Positions 23,101 to 34,169 are shown, counted from the stretch's first letter. The stretch: 64,000 nt of DNA from Tanypteryx hageni (GCA_028673005.1 CM054116.1:131851547-131915546); one strand, 5' to 3'. Numbers and translations are program-made. The notes: generated by a model from the sequence alone, not told the origin.

Positions 23101-26100
23101 AGGGACGGGGGGCGCGGCGGGGGGGAGAGTGGGGCCGTCGGGGGCGGGTAGGGTCGTCGTCGTAGGGGGAGGGAAGGGATGGAGATCGGGGACGGATTTC
23201 GGGGCTTCTTGGGCCTCTGAAAACTCGTGGGGCAATTCCTGGGGGATAGATTTCGTGGGGCGGGTACGTTCGGGAGGGCCGCTGAGCGCACTACACGTAT
23301 AAATTAATTCAATTATTTTTGTTGTGACACCTCCAAACAAGTATATTTTTTAAAACTGCGAACTTACAAAAAAGAATTTGCATCATAAAATCTATTAATT
23401 TCAAATAACAAAATTTCAATAAATACAATTTTTCATTCCAGAATACTTCATATTATAGACCACTTAGCATACACTTTACATTAGTTTAACTAATTTTATG
23501 ATGCCTGTTACATAGCTTTTAATTTTACAAAAAAGGAAATTAACCATTTTTAATTCTAGAACATGTAATTATTACATATAAAAAGCTTAGGGTAGTGGTT
23601 CCCAAACTGTGTGCCGCAGTAGATTTTTAGGGGTGCCGCAAAAAACTTTGTTTAGTACATAAATGAATCAAGGATTTTCATGTGTTGGTGAGTAATTGGG
23701 CTTTGAATTTTTTTTTAATACATTGATTAAGTGGTAGAAACAATGAATGGATGTGTCCAAAGACTGTAACACCCATATCTAAAAATATAAAAAGCTTGTT
23801 ACAAGGCTGGGGAGACGCGAAAACCTCTTTACCTTCGAAGGTATGCCGCAACTTAAAAACGTTTGGGAACCACTGATTTAGGGTGTCGAGGAACATAGCA
23901 CTTTTTACAAATAAATATTGTCCTCTTGGAACAACGTTTACAATGGCGAAAGCGTGTTGATCCCTTGGCAATTATTTGATCTCTGACATCGCGTTTTACT
24001 GTTTCCAGTCCAAGCGAAATAGATGCGCGTGGACCTCTCCCCGCGGTCTCTGAGCCATAACGTCGCAAATGGAACTAAACACATTCCCTACGAAAATCTA
24101 ACAATGGAATAGTGTTATTCAATTATTTTCTATAAACAAGCCACCCTTCTTCGCAGGAAACATAGACTGCTCACCCAATAAAAGAACACCACCACTATTT
24201 GCTTCTATTAGTTGATCTGTACTGCGAAACAAATTTATCATTCACATCAACCCCACCCTTATTTAAATAATACTGCGTAAGTAGTGAAAGGTATAGGTAC
24301 GGTTGTATTCAATTTCTTGGATACTGAATAGCGTTTAACATTTTTAAGAAAGAAAACAAAGTTTTGAAAACAAAATAATTGGCAAAATATGTGATAATAC
24401 CTAAAAGGGACATTTATCTGCCCAGTGGCAACATTTGTTGCCACCTTTGTTAGTTGTCCAATTACGGTGGTGAAAAAAATATTTCTAGATCCTTATTTTT
24501 TCATGTTAACTCTTACACAATGTAGAATTTACAAATAGATGGAGAGAGATTATAATAAAACTTTTACAGAAATTATATTCTACTTAGGGTAGAAAGATGA
24601 CAAGAGGCCAATAGAAATGGACGAACATAAAGAAACATTTGAAATTTTTGTTTAAAGGGTATGGAAACAAAAATAATGCGGGCTTTATATATTTATTATA
24701 GAATAAATTGAGATTTTAAAAATGTATAACTACATTTTCAGGTCGCTCTAATGTTAAGAAGAATAATTATAAATTGCTTGATAGCAAATGTTGCCTCTGG
24801 ACAGATATGGGTTAAAACATCTAAAACACCCCCAACTAAATTGGCTACGTTAATAATCTTAATAAAAATTGCGGAAAAATAAAAGGATGGGCCTATTATT
24901 AGAAGAACCGTTTTTTTCACAGTGATAGTCGCAAAACGTGAAACGACGGAGAGACTAATGGGGGATGGGGTGGATGATCGCCCCCGTCATCCCCCGTGGA
25001 TCCGCCAATAACTGCTGCTCTTCTTATGTTACGCGTTATTCATTATTTGAAAAAGTGTCTCTTCTCGTGAGAAAGGTTGCCGACGTCTGTCCTAGGCGGC
25101 CGCCTAGATCGCCTGGCCCTATATTCGCCCCTGGCCATCAGCATTATTATATCCGATTAAAGCACTTCTAATACGGTTTTTTGTATCTACTATGTCATTC
25201 AACCATTATCTATAATATACTGCCGTGGTTTCGCCATGCCGTCTGCCCCTCTGTCTGTCTGTCGGTCGGTCTGTTCGCTGTTCTAGAGCCCAGACGCGTG
25301 CATAAAATCGAATCATATCTCGTATTTGGGCAATATATCATCTTTTTCAGACCCCTTTTTCAGAAAAGTGACATTGCACAAAAATAAAGGGTAGTTTATT
25401 CTTCACGATATTTAGAACATTTTATTTACTCAGAAATGGCTGTAGGGAATTTTATTAAAATCTATCCAATTGTAGATCCTGATGTCACAATTAATACTGC
25501 GTAATCCATATGACTCTTACAGTCACTATATGGCTTCCAGTGACATTACAATCTACGCTAAGCGACCTTACCTAAGCCCTAAGACGTCACGCCTTCGCCG
25601 AGATCCACTCTAAATCTTACTACAGCATTACGGTTAAACTAAATCGAATGATACCTGACATTAGTGGATAATATCATTCATTAATGACATTCTGAAGACA
25701 TGAACGATATTTCGCAACAATTAAGGGTACTTTATTTTCGATATTTTGAAACAAAATCTTACTATAGCCTTATGGTTAAACTAAATCGAATTGTATCTCA
25801 TATTACTGGATAATGTCGTTCATAAAACACATTCTGAAGAGATGAACTATATTGCGCAACAAATAAGTGTACTTTTTGTAGGATATTTTCAAACAAATCG
25901 TTTTACTCAAAAATGGCTACAAGGATTTCGATTACATCCACCTAATCGTACAGCCTTGTGTCACAAATAATAACTACTAACGCAGCCATATATCCCAAAA
26001 AATACTAAATATCGAACTGTGGCATTAAAATATACGCTAAACCATTCTTAACATTGATTTTCGAGCGTTTTTCTTTTATATGCGTACACAGTGGACCAAA

Positions 26101-26528
26101 CGTATATGCGTATATGAGAAAGTTTGTTCAATGTATATTGCGTCGTTTTTTTTATGAGTTGGCACGAAGGCCTTAAAAGAAGAATCTTCGATGAACTTTA
26201 CAAGAAGCTGAATTTTTAAGCTTTATAATTTAATAAACGATCTTTTATATCGATGGAGATACTCATTTATTTTCTCTCTCTCTCTGCCTTTCCTGTTCAG
26301 GTGGAGGTCCTGAGCGTTTCTCCGGCGGGAGGCGAAGTTGATGCGGGGGAGGAAGGGGGCGGAGGGGGAGTGGGGGTGGCGGCCATAAACGCCGCCAACT
26401 CGAGCGCCTCGGCGAAGGGCGACGAGGGGGAAGGGGAGGGCGTGGAGGTTACGCAGCCTCCCGCACCGGCGTCCAGCGTTGCCAACTTATTGGAATATCT
26501 ACTTGATCTGGTAGATCTGATAGAATGA
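17168..26528 (+). CDS. Putative PP1-docking single-pass membrane protein, copy A (six coding exons)
   Basis: Exons: 17168-17180, 17777-17952, 18177-18227, 21816-21881, 22166-22219, 26301-26528. All introns are GT-AG; the first is phase 1, the rest phase 0. The 195-residue product starts MSGRDSYDDFANN. A single hydrophobic helix follows at about residues 14-36 (VALGLTIFLSCLLLACWIWG), then the basic segment RRYCVGRRRRW, predicting N-out/C-in topology. Exon 3 carries GILK (SILK-type) and the exon 4/5 junction forms KHVRF (RVxF-type). Such motifs, with SILK upstream of RVxF, are established PP1 docking sites. Exon 6 encodes a Gly/Glu/Ala-rich linker and ends LLEYLLDLVDLIE. The likely role, anchoring PP1 at a membrane, is inference; the named family is not recognised. 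The tiny 13 bp coding part of exon 1 is conserved in all three copies. Confidence 0.8.
18434..20228 (-). mobile_element. hAT transposon with decayed transposase, unit A (in intron 3)
   Basis: Termini are TAGGGATTGCAATCCCGG and the inverse of TAGGGATTGCAGTCCCGG, flanked on both sides by the perfect 8 bp duplication AACATTGG (18,426-18,433 and 20,229-20,236). The reverse strand carries transposase pieces: an acidic N-terminal region at 20,029-19,709 ending with KIRKTVLLFRKS and NERFLQKYV, and a hATC dimerisation block near 18,930-18,800 (SVKSERAFSSAGMLCNKYRS then RMSDPTLDALCFLRAY). Several frame breaks make it non-autonomous. It inserted before the A/B duplication. Confidence 0.9.
20239..20745 (+). 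pseudogene. Unidentified decayed coding frame, unit A
   Basis: One frame reads EVQKVQVLRIFSGNYRTTVV, EHLWGSVERNTFTLKRYVEV and on to FNHKFCRIRAQDF with a single stop. A one-base shift then continues LMPTLERINTNNGSTAYFLS, VENADVILPKFAEDPKSELW, a stop, and FLHNVGSISKMEGNPRVNFC. The composition is clearly protein-like. The stop after ELWF is shared with unit B, so decay began before duplication; the stop after VKIF is private to A. It is not recognised as any transposase or host family; it could be a retrocopy or an orphan transposon gene. Confidence 0.5.
20746..21430. mobile_element. Pogo/Tigger-type inverted-repeat element, unit A (long form, right end unclear)
   Basis: Starts CAGCCTTCCCTCGTTTGACG directly after TA, as Tc1/mariner/pogo elements do. 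Related but decayed terminal-like sequence (AAGCAAGAACTCGTAAAGAG) lies near 21,390. The interior holds no transposase. Confidence 0.45.
21436..21815. other. Intron 3, 3' part, unit A
   Basis: Collinear with B at 46,300-46,652. It includes GATCGTAGTGAAACCGGTCG and an AT-rich run into the exon 4 acceptor TGCTCTTCAG. A diverged third copy of this region lies at 31,690-31,960. Confidence 0.6.
22620..23290. other. GC-rich island within intron 5, unit A
   Basis: A GC- and CpG-rich segment unlike its AT-rich surroundings, with G-runs on the + strand. Open frames on both strands (for example 22,857-23,291 reverse, Pro/Arg-rich) are produced by the composition. The most protein-like + frame here (with RKFDKCVELYTLYRDRDG) gains a stop in unit B and is not conserved. 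It could be an intronic regulatory island or GC-rich transposon-derived DNA. Confidence 0.4.
22745..22900 (-). repeat. SINE-like element, unit A copy 2 (inverted)
   Basis: The reverse strand matches 16,070-16,225, running from GCCGAGCTCCCGAGG through CGGGTTCGATTCC, which fits the B-box consensus, to AAATATCTTAGAATTGTAAT. It sits 6.6 kb from copy 1 in opposite orientation and starts the GC-rich island. Confidence 0.5.
23593..23875. mobile_element. hAT-Charlie-like MITE, unit A
   Basis: Ends TAGTGGTTCCCAAACTGTG and the inverse AACGTTTGGGAACCACTG match the CAGTGGTTC-type termini of Charlie elements. Flanks GCTTAGGG and ATTTAGGG are a mutated 8 bp duplication. It has no coding capacity. Confidence 0.8.
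25612..25910. repeat. Two-unit tandem repeat, ~144 bp, unit A
   Basis: AATCTTACTACAGCATTACG at 25,613 recurs as AATCTTACTATAGCCTTATG at 25,757. Both are followed by GGTTAAACTAAATCGAAT, then GACATTCTGAAGA-like and TTTCGCAACAA-like blocks. A weaker related piece precedes it near 25,390-25,440. Confidence 0.75.
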
Positions 26529-26715
26529 GCCTACCATCTGGTGAACGAATATTTCATCTAATGGTATATTAGAATTTCTTGCGATATCAATGAAAATTTG
26601 ATAGATTTTCTAGTAGTTTTCAAAAGTTGCCCTTTATCTACGCACCATAAAAAATTATATACAGATTTTCGTATATTTTTAAGCAATACAACTTTAATAT
26701 CAAATAACCTGTAGT

Positions 26716-27498
26716 CAGGCCCCCAGTGAGACTCAGAGAGGTCCGAGCTACATCCAGATTTTGAGGCCCCTCGCCGTAGTAAAAATAAAAATTTTAGGCA
26801 TTATGTAGCCCACTTTGGTGGTCGGGGTTCGCTGATAGGTTACAGCGGATTACACTGGGGGTAGGAGCGTCAAGCTTGCACTATGTAGCGCTCTTTCATA
26901 AAATTTTCTGACCTCCTAAAGAAAAGATATGATCCGAAATTTATGTTGGTGACAGTCCTTTCCACCCAGGCAAGAATGCAGAGCACATTGAAATGGCTTA
27001 CTAGTGAAATTCTTTTAAAAAGTTAGTGCGTTAAGTAAGAGGAGAGAGGGGGATCTGATTGAGGGATTATATCGTTTAGCCAAAACTGGGGAAGTTGTGT
27101 CACATAATTCTTGGATGTCCTGCAAAGAATATAACATTTGTTTTTGGCATGTCCTTTTCTACATCCATTATTGATATCTCGATGGATAAAAAGATGAATA
27201 AATACAATTACCTATAAGGTAATAAAATATTTCAATAATTTTTATTTATGAAATGCTTTTCTAGCTTTTGTTTATGCAAATTTATCAATTGTCTATTAAA
27301 AATCAAATTGTAAGTAACGTTCGATGTCACTTCATCTTTTCTGAAAGGAAGAAGAACAAGGGCCTCTCTTTTCGACAATGCCCCCAGATAGTGTCTGTGC
27401 ATAAATCCATTTCTGAACAACTGCCAAAATTTGAGGCCCCCTTAAGCTTGAGGCTTGAGGCCAAATGCCCTCCCCCCCTCACCTTTTCATAGGGCCTG
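26716..27498. mobile_element. hAT element without transposase, unit A
   Basis: A 783 bp element bounded by CAGGCCCCC and ATAGGGCCTG with the 8 bp target duplication CCTGTAGT / CCTATAGT (7 of 8). The interior has no recognisable transposase. It lies 188 bp after the stop codon of gene copy A, so it could fall in the 3' untranslated region. Confidence 0.8.
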
Positions 27499-27509
27499 CC
27501 TATAGTTAT

Positions 27510-28427
27510 TTTGCACCAGATAACCTTCCACGACCGATATAGCTTATGTAACGGTGGCCATAAGAAATTTAGTTTAAATCACATCGGTGTTTTTTATAAC
27601 ATTCCATTCCATATAAATGACAAATTAAGGTAATTAACAAATTGTTATAATATCAATTGAGAAATTTTTTTATTACATACATTACTCATGGCTAAATAGC
27701 TAAGTGAAGCTCTATTCTACTTACGTATATACATACTTAAGATAAATATCAGTAATGTAATTTTTGTATTATTGTATTATGCTGTATCACAATGACAGTG
27801 TGTAACTACTCCGCTAACATTCATCCATAGATGGCTAAACCTCAATACATACAGAAACGGAGACTTGTTTGGTAAAACGATCCACAGATCAATTTATGGC
27901 CTGCATAGAACCTGAACAACCTGCATATGAAGATATAGATTTCATTTTATAATTATGTCATGATAATAAGACATTAATTTTTATAATCTAAATTAACTAT
28001 TATGAAACAATGTCATATTTTTAGATTTTAAAGATTTCAGAATATTCATTTAGTATTATAGGTAATAATAATAATAATTTTATTAACTCTGTAGATCTCA
28101 AATAGGCATGGAGCAGGTACATAACAGCCATAGTACATCGCTACAGAATAAAAACAGTTGATGAACTTAGAAATTCTTCAACTCAATAAAAATTATTATT
28201 TAACATTAAATATTTGAATCGATTTCTAATGATAGGAATACTTGAAGAACATTAAATATTACAAGGTAACTTGTTATAAGCCACTGAGGCGGCATTGTTG
28301 ATTGCCTATAATCCTTGATATGAACATCATCTTCGTGTCGTGTATTATAATTGTAAATCTTCTGATTAGATTGGAACAGTGCAGAGTTTTTTTACAAAGA
28401 TAGAACAATTTAATAAATACATACAAT

Positions 28428-28433
<6 letters not shown>
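27510..28433. other. Intergenic, unit A
   Basis: AT-rich sequence collinear with B at 52,330-53,220. No gene or transposon motif seen. Confidence 0.5.

Positions 28434-28477
<44 letters not shown>
28434..28477. repeat. (TA)n microsatellite, left of LINE insertion, unit A
   Basis: A pure TA run followed by CACACACA and the LINE start. Together with the run at 30,908 it corresponds to the single TA run at 53,219-53,277 in unit B. Confidence 0.95.
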
Positions 28478-28485
<8 letters not shown>

Positions 28486-30905
28486 TAGTCGGAGAAGGAC
28501 AGGAAGAAAATGTTGTCGGGCAATATGGACATGGGAAGAGAAATCGAGGAGGGGAGAAACTCGTAGAATTCTGCATCAATAATGACCTTGTAGTGACTAA
28601 TACATGGTTCAAAAACCATAAACGAAGGTTATACTCATGGAAAAGCCCAGGAGATAGACTGAGATGCCAAATAGATTACATCCTTGTAAAACAAAGATTC
28701 AGGAACAGCATAAAGAACGCCAAGGCAATGCAAGGAGCAGACATTGATTCAGATCACAGCCTTCTAATTCTTGACGTGAGTACAAAGCTCAAACAAATAA
28801 GAAAAACAAGAAGAGAAAGATAGACCTGGGACCTAGAAAAACTGAAAGAAAGGCAGGATGTAGTCAGCATGATGCTAAAAGATAACCTAAGAAAGTTGGA
28901 AAACAAACCGAAGACCGTTGATGTAGAATGGGATGAAATTAAAACCAGTATCAAGGATACCTTGGATAAAGAGATTGGAAAACATGAGAAGAAAATCAGA
29001 AAACCATGGATCACGAAGGAAATGCTGGAGAAAATGGATGAGAGACGAAAATGGAAAAACGTTAACAGTGAAGAAGGTAGAGCCAACTATAGGCGTATAA
29101 ACAATGAGTTGAGAAGGGTAACAGATAAAGCTAGAGAAAATTGGATAAAAGGAAAATGTGATGAAATAGAACAAATGGAGAAGTTAGGACGGTATGATAT
29201 GATGTACGCTAGGGCGCTGGAATTAGAAGATAAGAAGTCTAATGGAATTTGTGTTAAAGGAATTATGAATACGGATGGGAAGATAGTCTCAGAAACAAAC
29301 TATGTAGCACCGGTATGGGAAGAATACATTAAGGAATTATACAGCAAACAGGCAGGAGCGGCAAAAATAGAACTGGAAAATGAGGAAAACATTGAAGAAG
29401 ACAACTTAGGACCAAGTATTATGGAGAGCTAAGTAGAAAAGGCGATAGTGGAACTAAAGAAGGGGAAAGCCATGGGCAGCGATGGAATACTGGCTGAGAT
29501 ACTTAAAGTCATAGGATCAGAAGGACTAAAAGCGATCACGAAATTAATTAATAAGATTTACGACACGGGAGAGTGGCCTCAGGATTTCCTAGAAGTAACA
29601 ATGATCCCTCTAAAGAAGAAGCCAAAGGCAAAGCAGTGTAAAGATTACAGAACTATAAGCCTTCTGTCACACACATCGAAGATCATCACGAGGATTCTTA
29701 ATAATAGGCTGGAGAAAAAGGCAGAAGAAATAACAGGGGAAGATCAATTCGGTTTCAGAAAAGGACGAGAAACTAGAGATGCTATAGGAGTAGTTAGAAT
29801 CATATCAGAAAGGGCAATAGAATACAGTCAAGATATCTGCGCATGTTTCGTAGACTGGCAGAAGGCCTTTGATAGAGTAAATTGGGTAAAGTTGATGAAG
29901 ATATTAAAGGATATATGTGTAGACTGTAAAGACAGGAGACTGATTAGGAATCTATATGAGAATCAAGTTGTAAAGGTCAGGTTTGATAATGTGGACACCT
30001 GCGGAATAAATATCGGTAGAGGAGCAAGTCAAGGCTGCTGCCTATCGCCAACCCTATTCAATATATATGGAGAAAGTCTAATGCAAGAAGCTTTAGAAGC
30101 CACAGGGGATTTCAAAATTGGAGGAAGAATTATAAGAACAGTAAAATATGCAGATGATCAAGTACTTCTAGCAAGAAAGGAAGAGGAACTACAAAAAATG
30201 ATAAATAGACTAGTGATAACAGGTAGAAAATACGGTATGGAAATAAAAACAGAAAAATGCAAGGTCATTCGAATATCGGGTAAAGAAGAGAATCTGAACA
30301 TAAATATTGGGGGAAAGTCATTAGAACAAGTTTCAGAATATAAATACCTTGGAAGTATCATAACACGAGAGGCAAAATGTACGGATGAGATCAAAACTAG
30401 AATAGGAAAAGCAAAAGCGGCTTTCAGGAGAAAGAAACAACTACTTACAGGGAATATAAGGGAAGATATCCGCAAGAAGTTGATAAAATGCTACGTATGG
30501 AGTATAGCAGTGTATGGGGCAGAAACATGGACGCTAAGGAAAAATGACATCAAATACTTGGAAAGCTTTGAAATGTGGACTTGGAGGAGAATGCTGAAGA
30601 TAAAATGGACAGATAGGATGAAAAACGATGAAGTGCTACGAAGAATAGGAGAGAAGCGAATGATTATACAGACTATCAGAAAGAGGAAGGCTAACTGGGT
30701 TGGGCATTACCTGAGGAGAGAGACGTTTTAGAAGGAAAACTAGATGGGAAAAGGGAAAGAGGTAGGAAAAGGCTTCAGCTGATAGACGATTTGAAAGGGA
30801 AAGAGAGTTATCAAGATATAAAGAGGACAGCGGAAAATAGGAGTATATGGAGAACCAGGTATAACCAAGAATAATCCGGACCTGTCTACGGACAGACTAC
30901 CTATG
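28486..30905 (+). mobile_element. RTE-clade BovB-like LINE, 5' truncated, nearly intact ORF
   Basis: One frame runs from the endonuclease C-terminus (YSWKSPGDRLRCQIDYILVK, GADIDSDHS) through a charged linker into a full reverse transcriptase. RT landmarks are KAMGSDGILAEIL, DYRTISLLSHTSKIITRIL, FGFRKGRETRDAI, VDWQKAFDRVNW (motif A), ASQGCCLSPTLFNIY (motif B) and KYADDQVLLA (motif C), then YGAETWTLRK and FEMWTWRRMLKIKWTDRM, typical of RTE/BovB C-termini. Only two in-frame stops (near 28,821 and 29,430) and one frameshift near 30,723 disrupt it, so it is fairly recent. The N-terminal half of the endonuclease is absent. It ends ATGATGATATAT, merging with a TA run. Confidence 0.92.
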
Positions 30906-30906
30906 A

Positions 30907-30907
<1 letters not shown>

Positions 30908-30961
<54 letters not shown>
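30908..30961. repeat. (TA)n microsatellite, right of LINE insertion, unit A
   Basis: A TA run joining the LINE tail to unit sequence that resumes TGTATGGGGTATTGTGATTA, exactly as after the TA run in unit B. Confidence 0.95.
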
Positions 30962-30964
<3 letters not shown>

Positions 30965-31288
30965 ATGGGGTATTGTGATTATGCCTAAAGAAATATACAA
31001 TGGTTTACCAGAAGAGCTTTAATAGCCGGCTTTTTTCAGGAAGAAGACTTTATTGGCATATTTATCATGACGCCAAAAGATTATTCCATATGAAAAATTA
31101 GAATGAATCTTTGGATAACATAACAATTTTAAAATTGCAATACTGACAATTTTGAATAATATATGTAGCATAAATTTTCCAGTTGATAATTTTTACTTTC
31201 TCCAATGACAGTGCTTGAATGAAAGTTGGCAACGCTGGTCACCAAGGCCCACGTGTCTCCCCGCCCCAGCAGCTAACTCATCATTCCG

Positions 31289-31342
31289 ATGGACAGTGAG
31301 GCTGCTTTTTTAACAGATTCTTTATTTAAGGAGCTGAATAAG
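31289..31342 (+). CDS. Candidate first coding exon of a second gene, unit A
   Basis: An ATG-started frame MDSEAAFLTDSLFKELNK ends exactly at a GTAAAATT donor. It follows GC-richer DNA resembling a 5' untranslated region (CCAAGGCCCACGTGTCTCC). The copy in unit B is intact and differs at two residues. No family is recognised, and the next exon is uncertain: the acceptor at 34,107 fits phase 0 but yields only 19 further codons. Confidence 0.35.
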
Positions 31343-31689
31343 GTAAAATTATATATCAAATATATTAGAGAACAACATTACAATAATAATGAATCAAACA
31401 TCTTGGCGAGTAAATCAGGATACGAAAAATAAACCCCAGAGGATTTTTATTCGCAGTACAGCTCATTCGTTAAGTTTAGTTGTGAATGCCTGGGCAAAAA
31501 TTTAGTACAAAGTAATAGGTTTCTTTTCTGTTGGGAAGGAATTTTATAATTTCTTCACTGCTACTACAAAGTCGTGGGAAGTGGTAAAAAGGACAATATA
31601 ATTCTGAAATGGCATTAAAATGCACCAACAAATAGTTCATTAAATTCATAACCGAACCTTTACGTAGGACTGGGACCGTCTTCATAATA

Positions 31690-31960
31690 TGGTGTTATTT
31701 TTTCATTGCTTACAAATTTCACCAAAGACTCATACGTACACTAAATGAGGAAGTTAAGTAAATCAGCACTTGAGCAAAATGATATTTAATGGAACTGTAA
31801 AATAATTTTTTTATAATACGCATAGGTTTGCAGTTTAGTCCTTTTTGTTTCATTTAATTGTTTTTTTTTGGAGAAACTTCATTTCATGGCTACATAATGG
31901 TTTTAACTCATACTGTTCTTTTCTTATTCATGCTGGTGATGATTTTGCATGCATGCATGA
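31690..31960 (+). pseudogene. Diverged relic of the intron 3 / exon 4 boundary of the membrane protein gene
   Basis: The run CAGCACTTGAGCAAAATGAT, GGAACTGTAAAATAAT, CTTTTTGTTTCATTTAATTG, GAAACTTCATTTCATGGCTA and TGGTTTTAACTCAT follows, in order, the 240 bp that precede exon 4 in units A and B. It is clearly more diverged than A is from B. At the acceptor position CAG has become CAT, and the following exon sequence is unrecognisable. It lies in a ~460 bp block present in A and absent in B. Confidence 0.65.
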
Positions 31961-33169
31961 GTATGTCAGAGAGTTATGCACTGCATATCTATCCTATAGT
32001 AAATCTGCTTCTAACTTATGAGATATCATATAGGAGGACACTATAGTTGGTAGCATGAATGACGGCAGGTGGCAACTGGTTGCGCAGAAGGCATGGAATG
32101 TCACTTGGTTTCCGTCACTCCTTCACTTGGCCATTCAGCATCAGTCTGTTACAGTAGCTTTTGGGGTGCCGTTTGTACATTTGCGGCATAATTTTTATGT
32201 TTATTTACTTGTTTCACCATTGAGATTTAAACAGTGGTGTTCTAAACTGGAGAGCAAAGGAAGTAAACACAATGTTTTGCACAAAAAAGCAAGATAAATC
32301 ATATATAAAGCATATCGGTACTCAGGACCAGCGGAACATGGTAGCAAAACAGGCAACTGCCTGGGGTTCCAAAGATTGAGAGGCTGCATGAAGAGTCAAT
32401 GAATTGATTTCACAGCTCCGTATATGTGTGTGTCTGTATTCTTTTCTTTAAGTAACGTATACTTATCAATCATCTTTGATTGATTCATTTTGTTATATTT
32501 TTTACGCACATTTGTGTTGTATAAACCTTTATATTCAAAATGATTTCAATTCCTCTTCAATGCTGTGCACTACCCCAATCCTAAAAGTATAAGAAGAACT
32601 AGCGGTCTGAAGATGTTGGCGTACCAACTAGCATATGAGCATAAAGTTATGATTTGCTTAATCTCTCGCTAAAAAATTATCATCTTAATGCCCATTTTTA
32701 CCACTGTTACTAACCAAAAAGCTTTTTAATGTGGAAAAAAATTGTTTTTAAAAATTATGAAAAAATATTTAAAAATAAAAACAAGCTTGAATTCATATTA
32801 TATTTAAGTAATAACGGTGCTTATAGATATCATTGTGTAAATACTAATAAAAGTAATTTTCAACCGTTAGATTTTTAGTCACATTTATATTGGAGTAGGG
32901 TGCCAAAAAATTGTTTGCCAATAGTGCCAAACTGTCAGTAGTACAAAAATGAGTTGGAGCATGCAGACGATTCAACACGTACAGCTGGTTACAATGTTGC
33001 CAGCTGTCAAGAGCGAACAGCGAGCACTTGCGGCATATCATGCATCGTGCATTGCCTTCTGAGCAAAAGCTTATGCAGGCTCCCGGTTTGGCAGCAATGT
33101 AACGTGTATTTCTCTCTCTCTCTGTGCAGTAATGTTGACTCACCTGCCTTCATTGTGCTGTAAACTATA

Positions 33170-33985
33170 TTAGGGGGATACTAATGTTTAGGCACTTTCA
33201 GATTTGCTGGAGACACGACGTTATTATGTGTTTAGGACCTTGTGCATAACAGCCTAGATAAATCGAAAACCTCATAAATGTCAAATAATGCAGCTGCTAT
33301 AAAATTACATAGAAGTCTAAACAAATATTTAAGGTATATGTATTTCTGATTGTGCTACAAAATACAAGCATCACTCCCTTATCAAATAGATCTTCAGCTG
33401 ACAGGTCTGTAATTGTGGAAGTGTTGATGCATTGAAGCATTTTTGTTCCGAATCTCCCAGCAGAACAGGAAAAATTATTTCTCATCAATTAATAGAAAAT
33501 ATTGCTTGATGAGATAAAAGGATGGAAAAAATCATTTTAATGGGTGGTGACACACTTCCAAAATTTATTATCTCTTTATCCATTCATTTCAGTGAACTGT
33601 TTTCTCAGGATGCCAACAAAAGACAAGATATTAACTTAAATGTAAAAGTGAATGCCATAGCTATTTACAAGCCCTCATTATTCTACAGTAGAACAGTTTG
33701 AATGTGTAACGTTCCTTAATTTCCAGAGCAGATCTCTGATAAATGGATAAAAATGATGCTATCTAATAGTCAAGTAGTGGACTTGAAATTTCTTAATTAT
33801 GAATGAAATGTGTATGTGTATTTTTGGATAATCAACCTCTTCTTGGATTATTATAGCCATAGTTCTTTCCACACTGAACACACTCACAGAGAAGGAGGGA
33901 ATCCCAGTGAGGGCTCCTCAAACCACACAAACAGGAGGTCGGATGACCTTGGAAAAAATCCTACCTTCGCAGGATTCAGGCCTGC
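33170..33985. repeat. Dispersed repeat block, unit A
   Basis: Combines the GGATACTAATGTTTAGGCAC segment and the HSSFHTEHTHREGG-encoding segment that are separated near 5,080 and 11,930-12,650 in the upstream region. It is collinear with 55,040-55,850 in unit B. No intact gene. Confidence 0.55.
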
Positions 33986-34106
33986 TGTGTTTTCTTTGGG
34001 GAACCATATTTCAAGTACTTTACTACTATTTTTTTAAATGTTTATGTTATTTTGTAATAGCCTTTTGCCTGTGAATTAATAAATAATAATAAATCTTTTA
34101 TTGCAG

Positions 34107-34166
34107 GTTCAGAATGTCTCAATTAATTTTATAACAAAAACTTCATTGTTGAGGAGCAACAGCTAA
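34107..34166 (+). CDS. Candidate short terminal exon, unit A
   Basis: The acceptor CTTTTATTGCAG is followed by a frame VQNVSINFITKTSLLRSNS and a stop. In phase it could follow the candidate first exon at 31,289. The sequence is identical in unit B, but the flanks are nearly identical too, so conservation is weak evidence. Confidence 0.2.
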   Translation, partial: VQNVSINFITKTSLLRSNS

Positions 34167-34169
34167 GAT

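Noticed and set aside
22923..23165. Forward Arg/Gly-rich ORF and the overlapping frame with KFDKCVELYTLYRDRDG
   Set aside because: The protein-like frame has a stop in unit B and no splice borders I could place, so it is not conserved as coding.
22857..23291. 144-codon reverse-strand Pro/Arg-rich ORF
   Set aside because: It lies in a GC-rich island where stops are rare, overlaps a SINE-like element, and is rearranged in unit B. The composition explains it.
23678..24068. Reverse-strand ORFs over and beside the Charlie-like MITE
   Set aside because: They lie mostly inside the MITE or straddle its edge and show no conserved domain. The unit B version differs in length and start.
25230..25275. 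CTGTCTGTCGGTCGG run as a CRISPR-like or functional repeat
   Set aside because: It is a short, impure tetranucleotide run without spacers or neighbours of any such system.
28410..28619. Reverse-strand ORFs with YIYIYI repeats over the TA microsatellites (also near 5,700, 30,740 and 52,986)
   Set aside because: These are translations of TA dinucleotide repeats.
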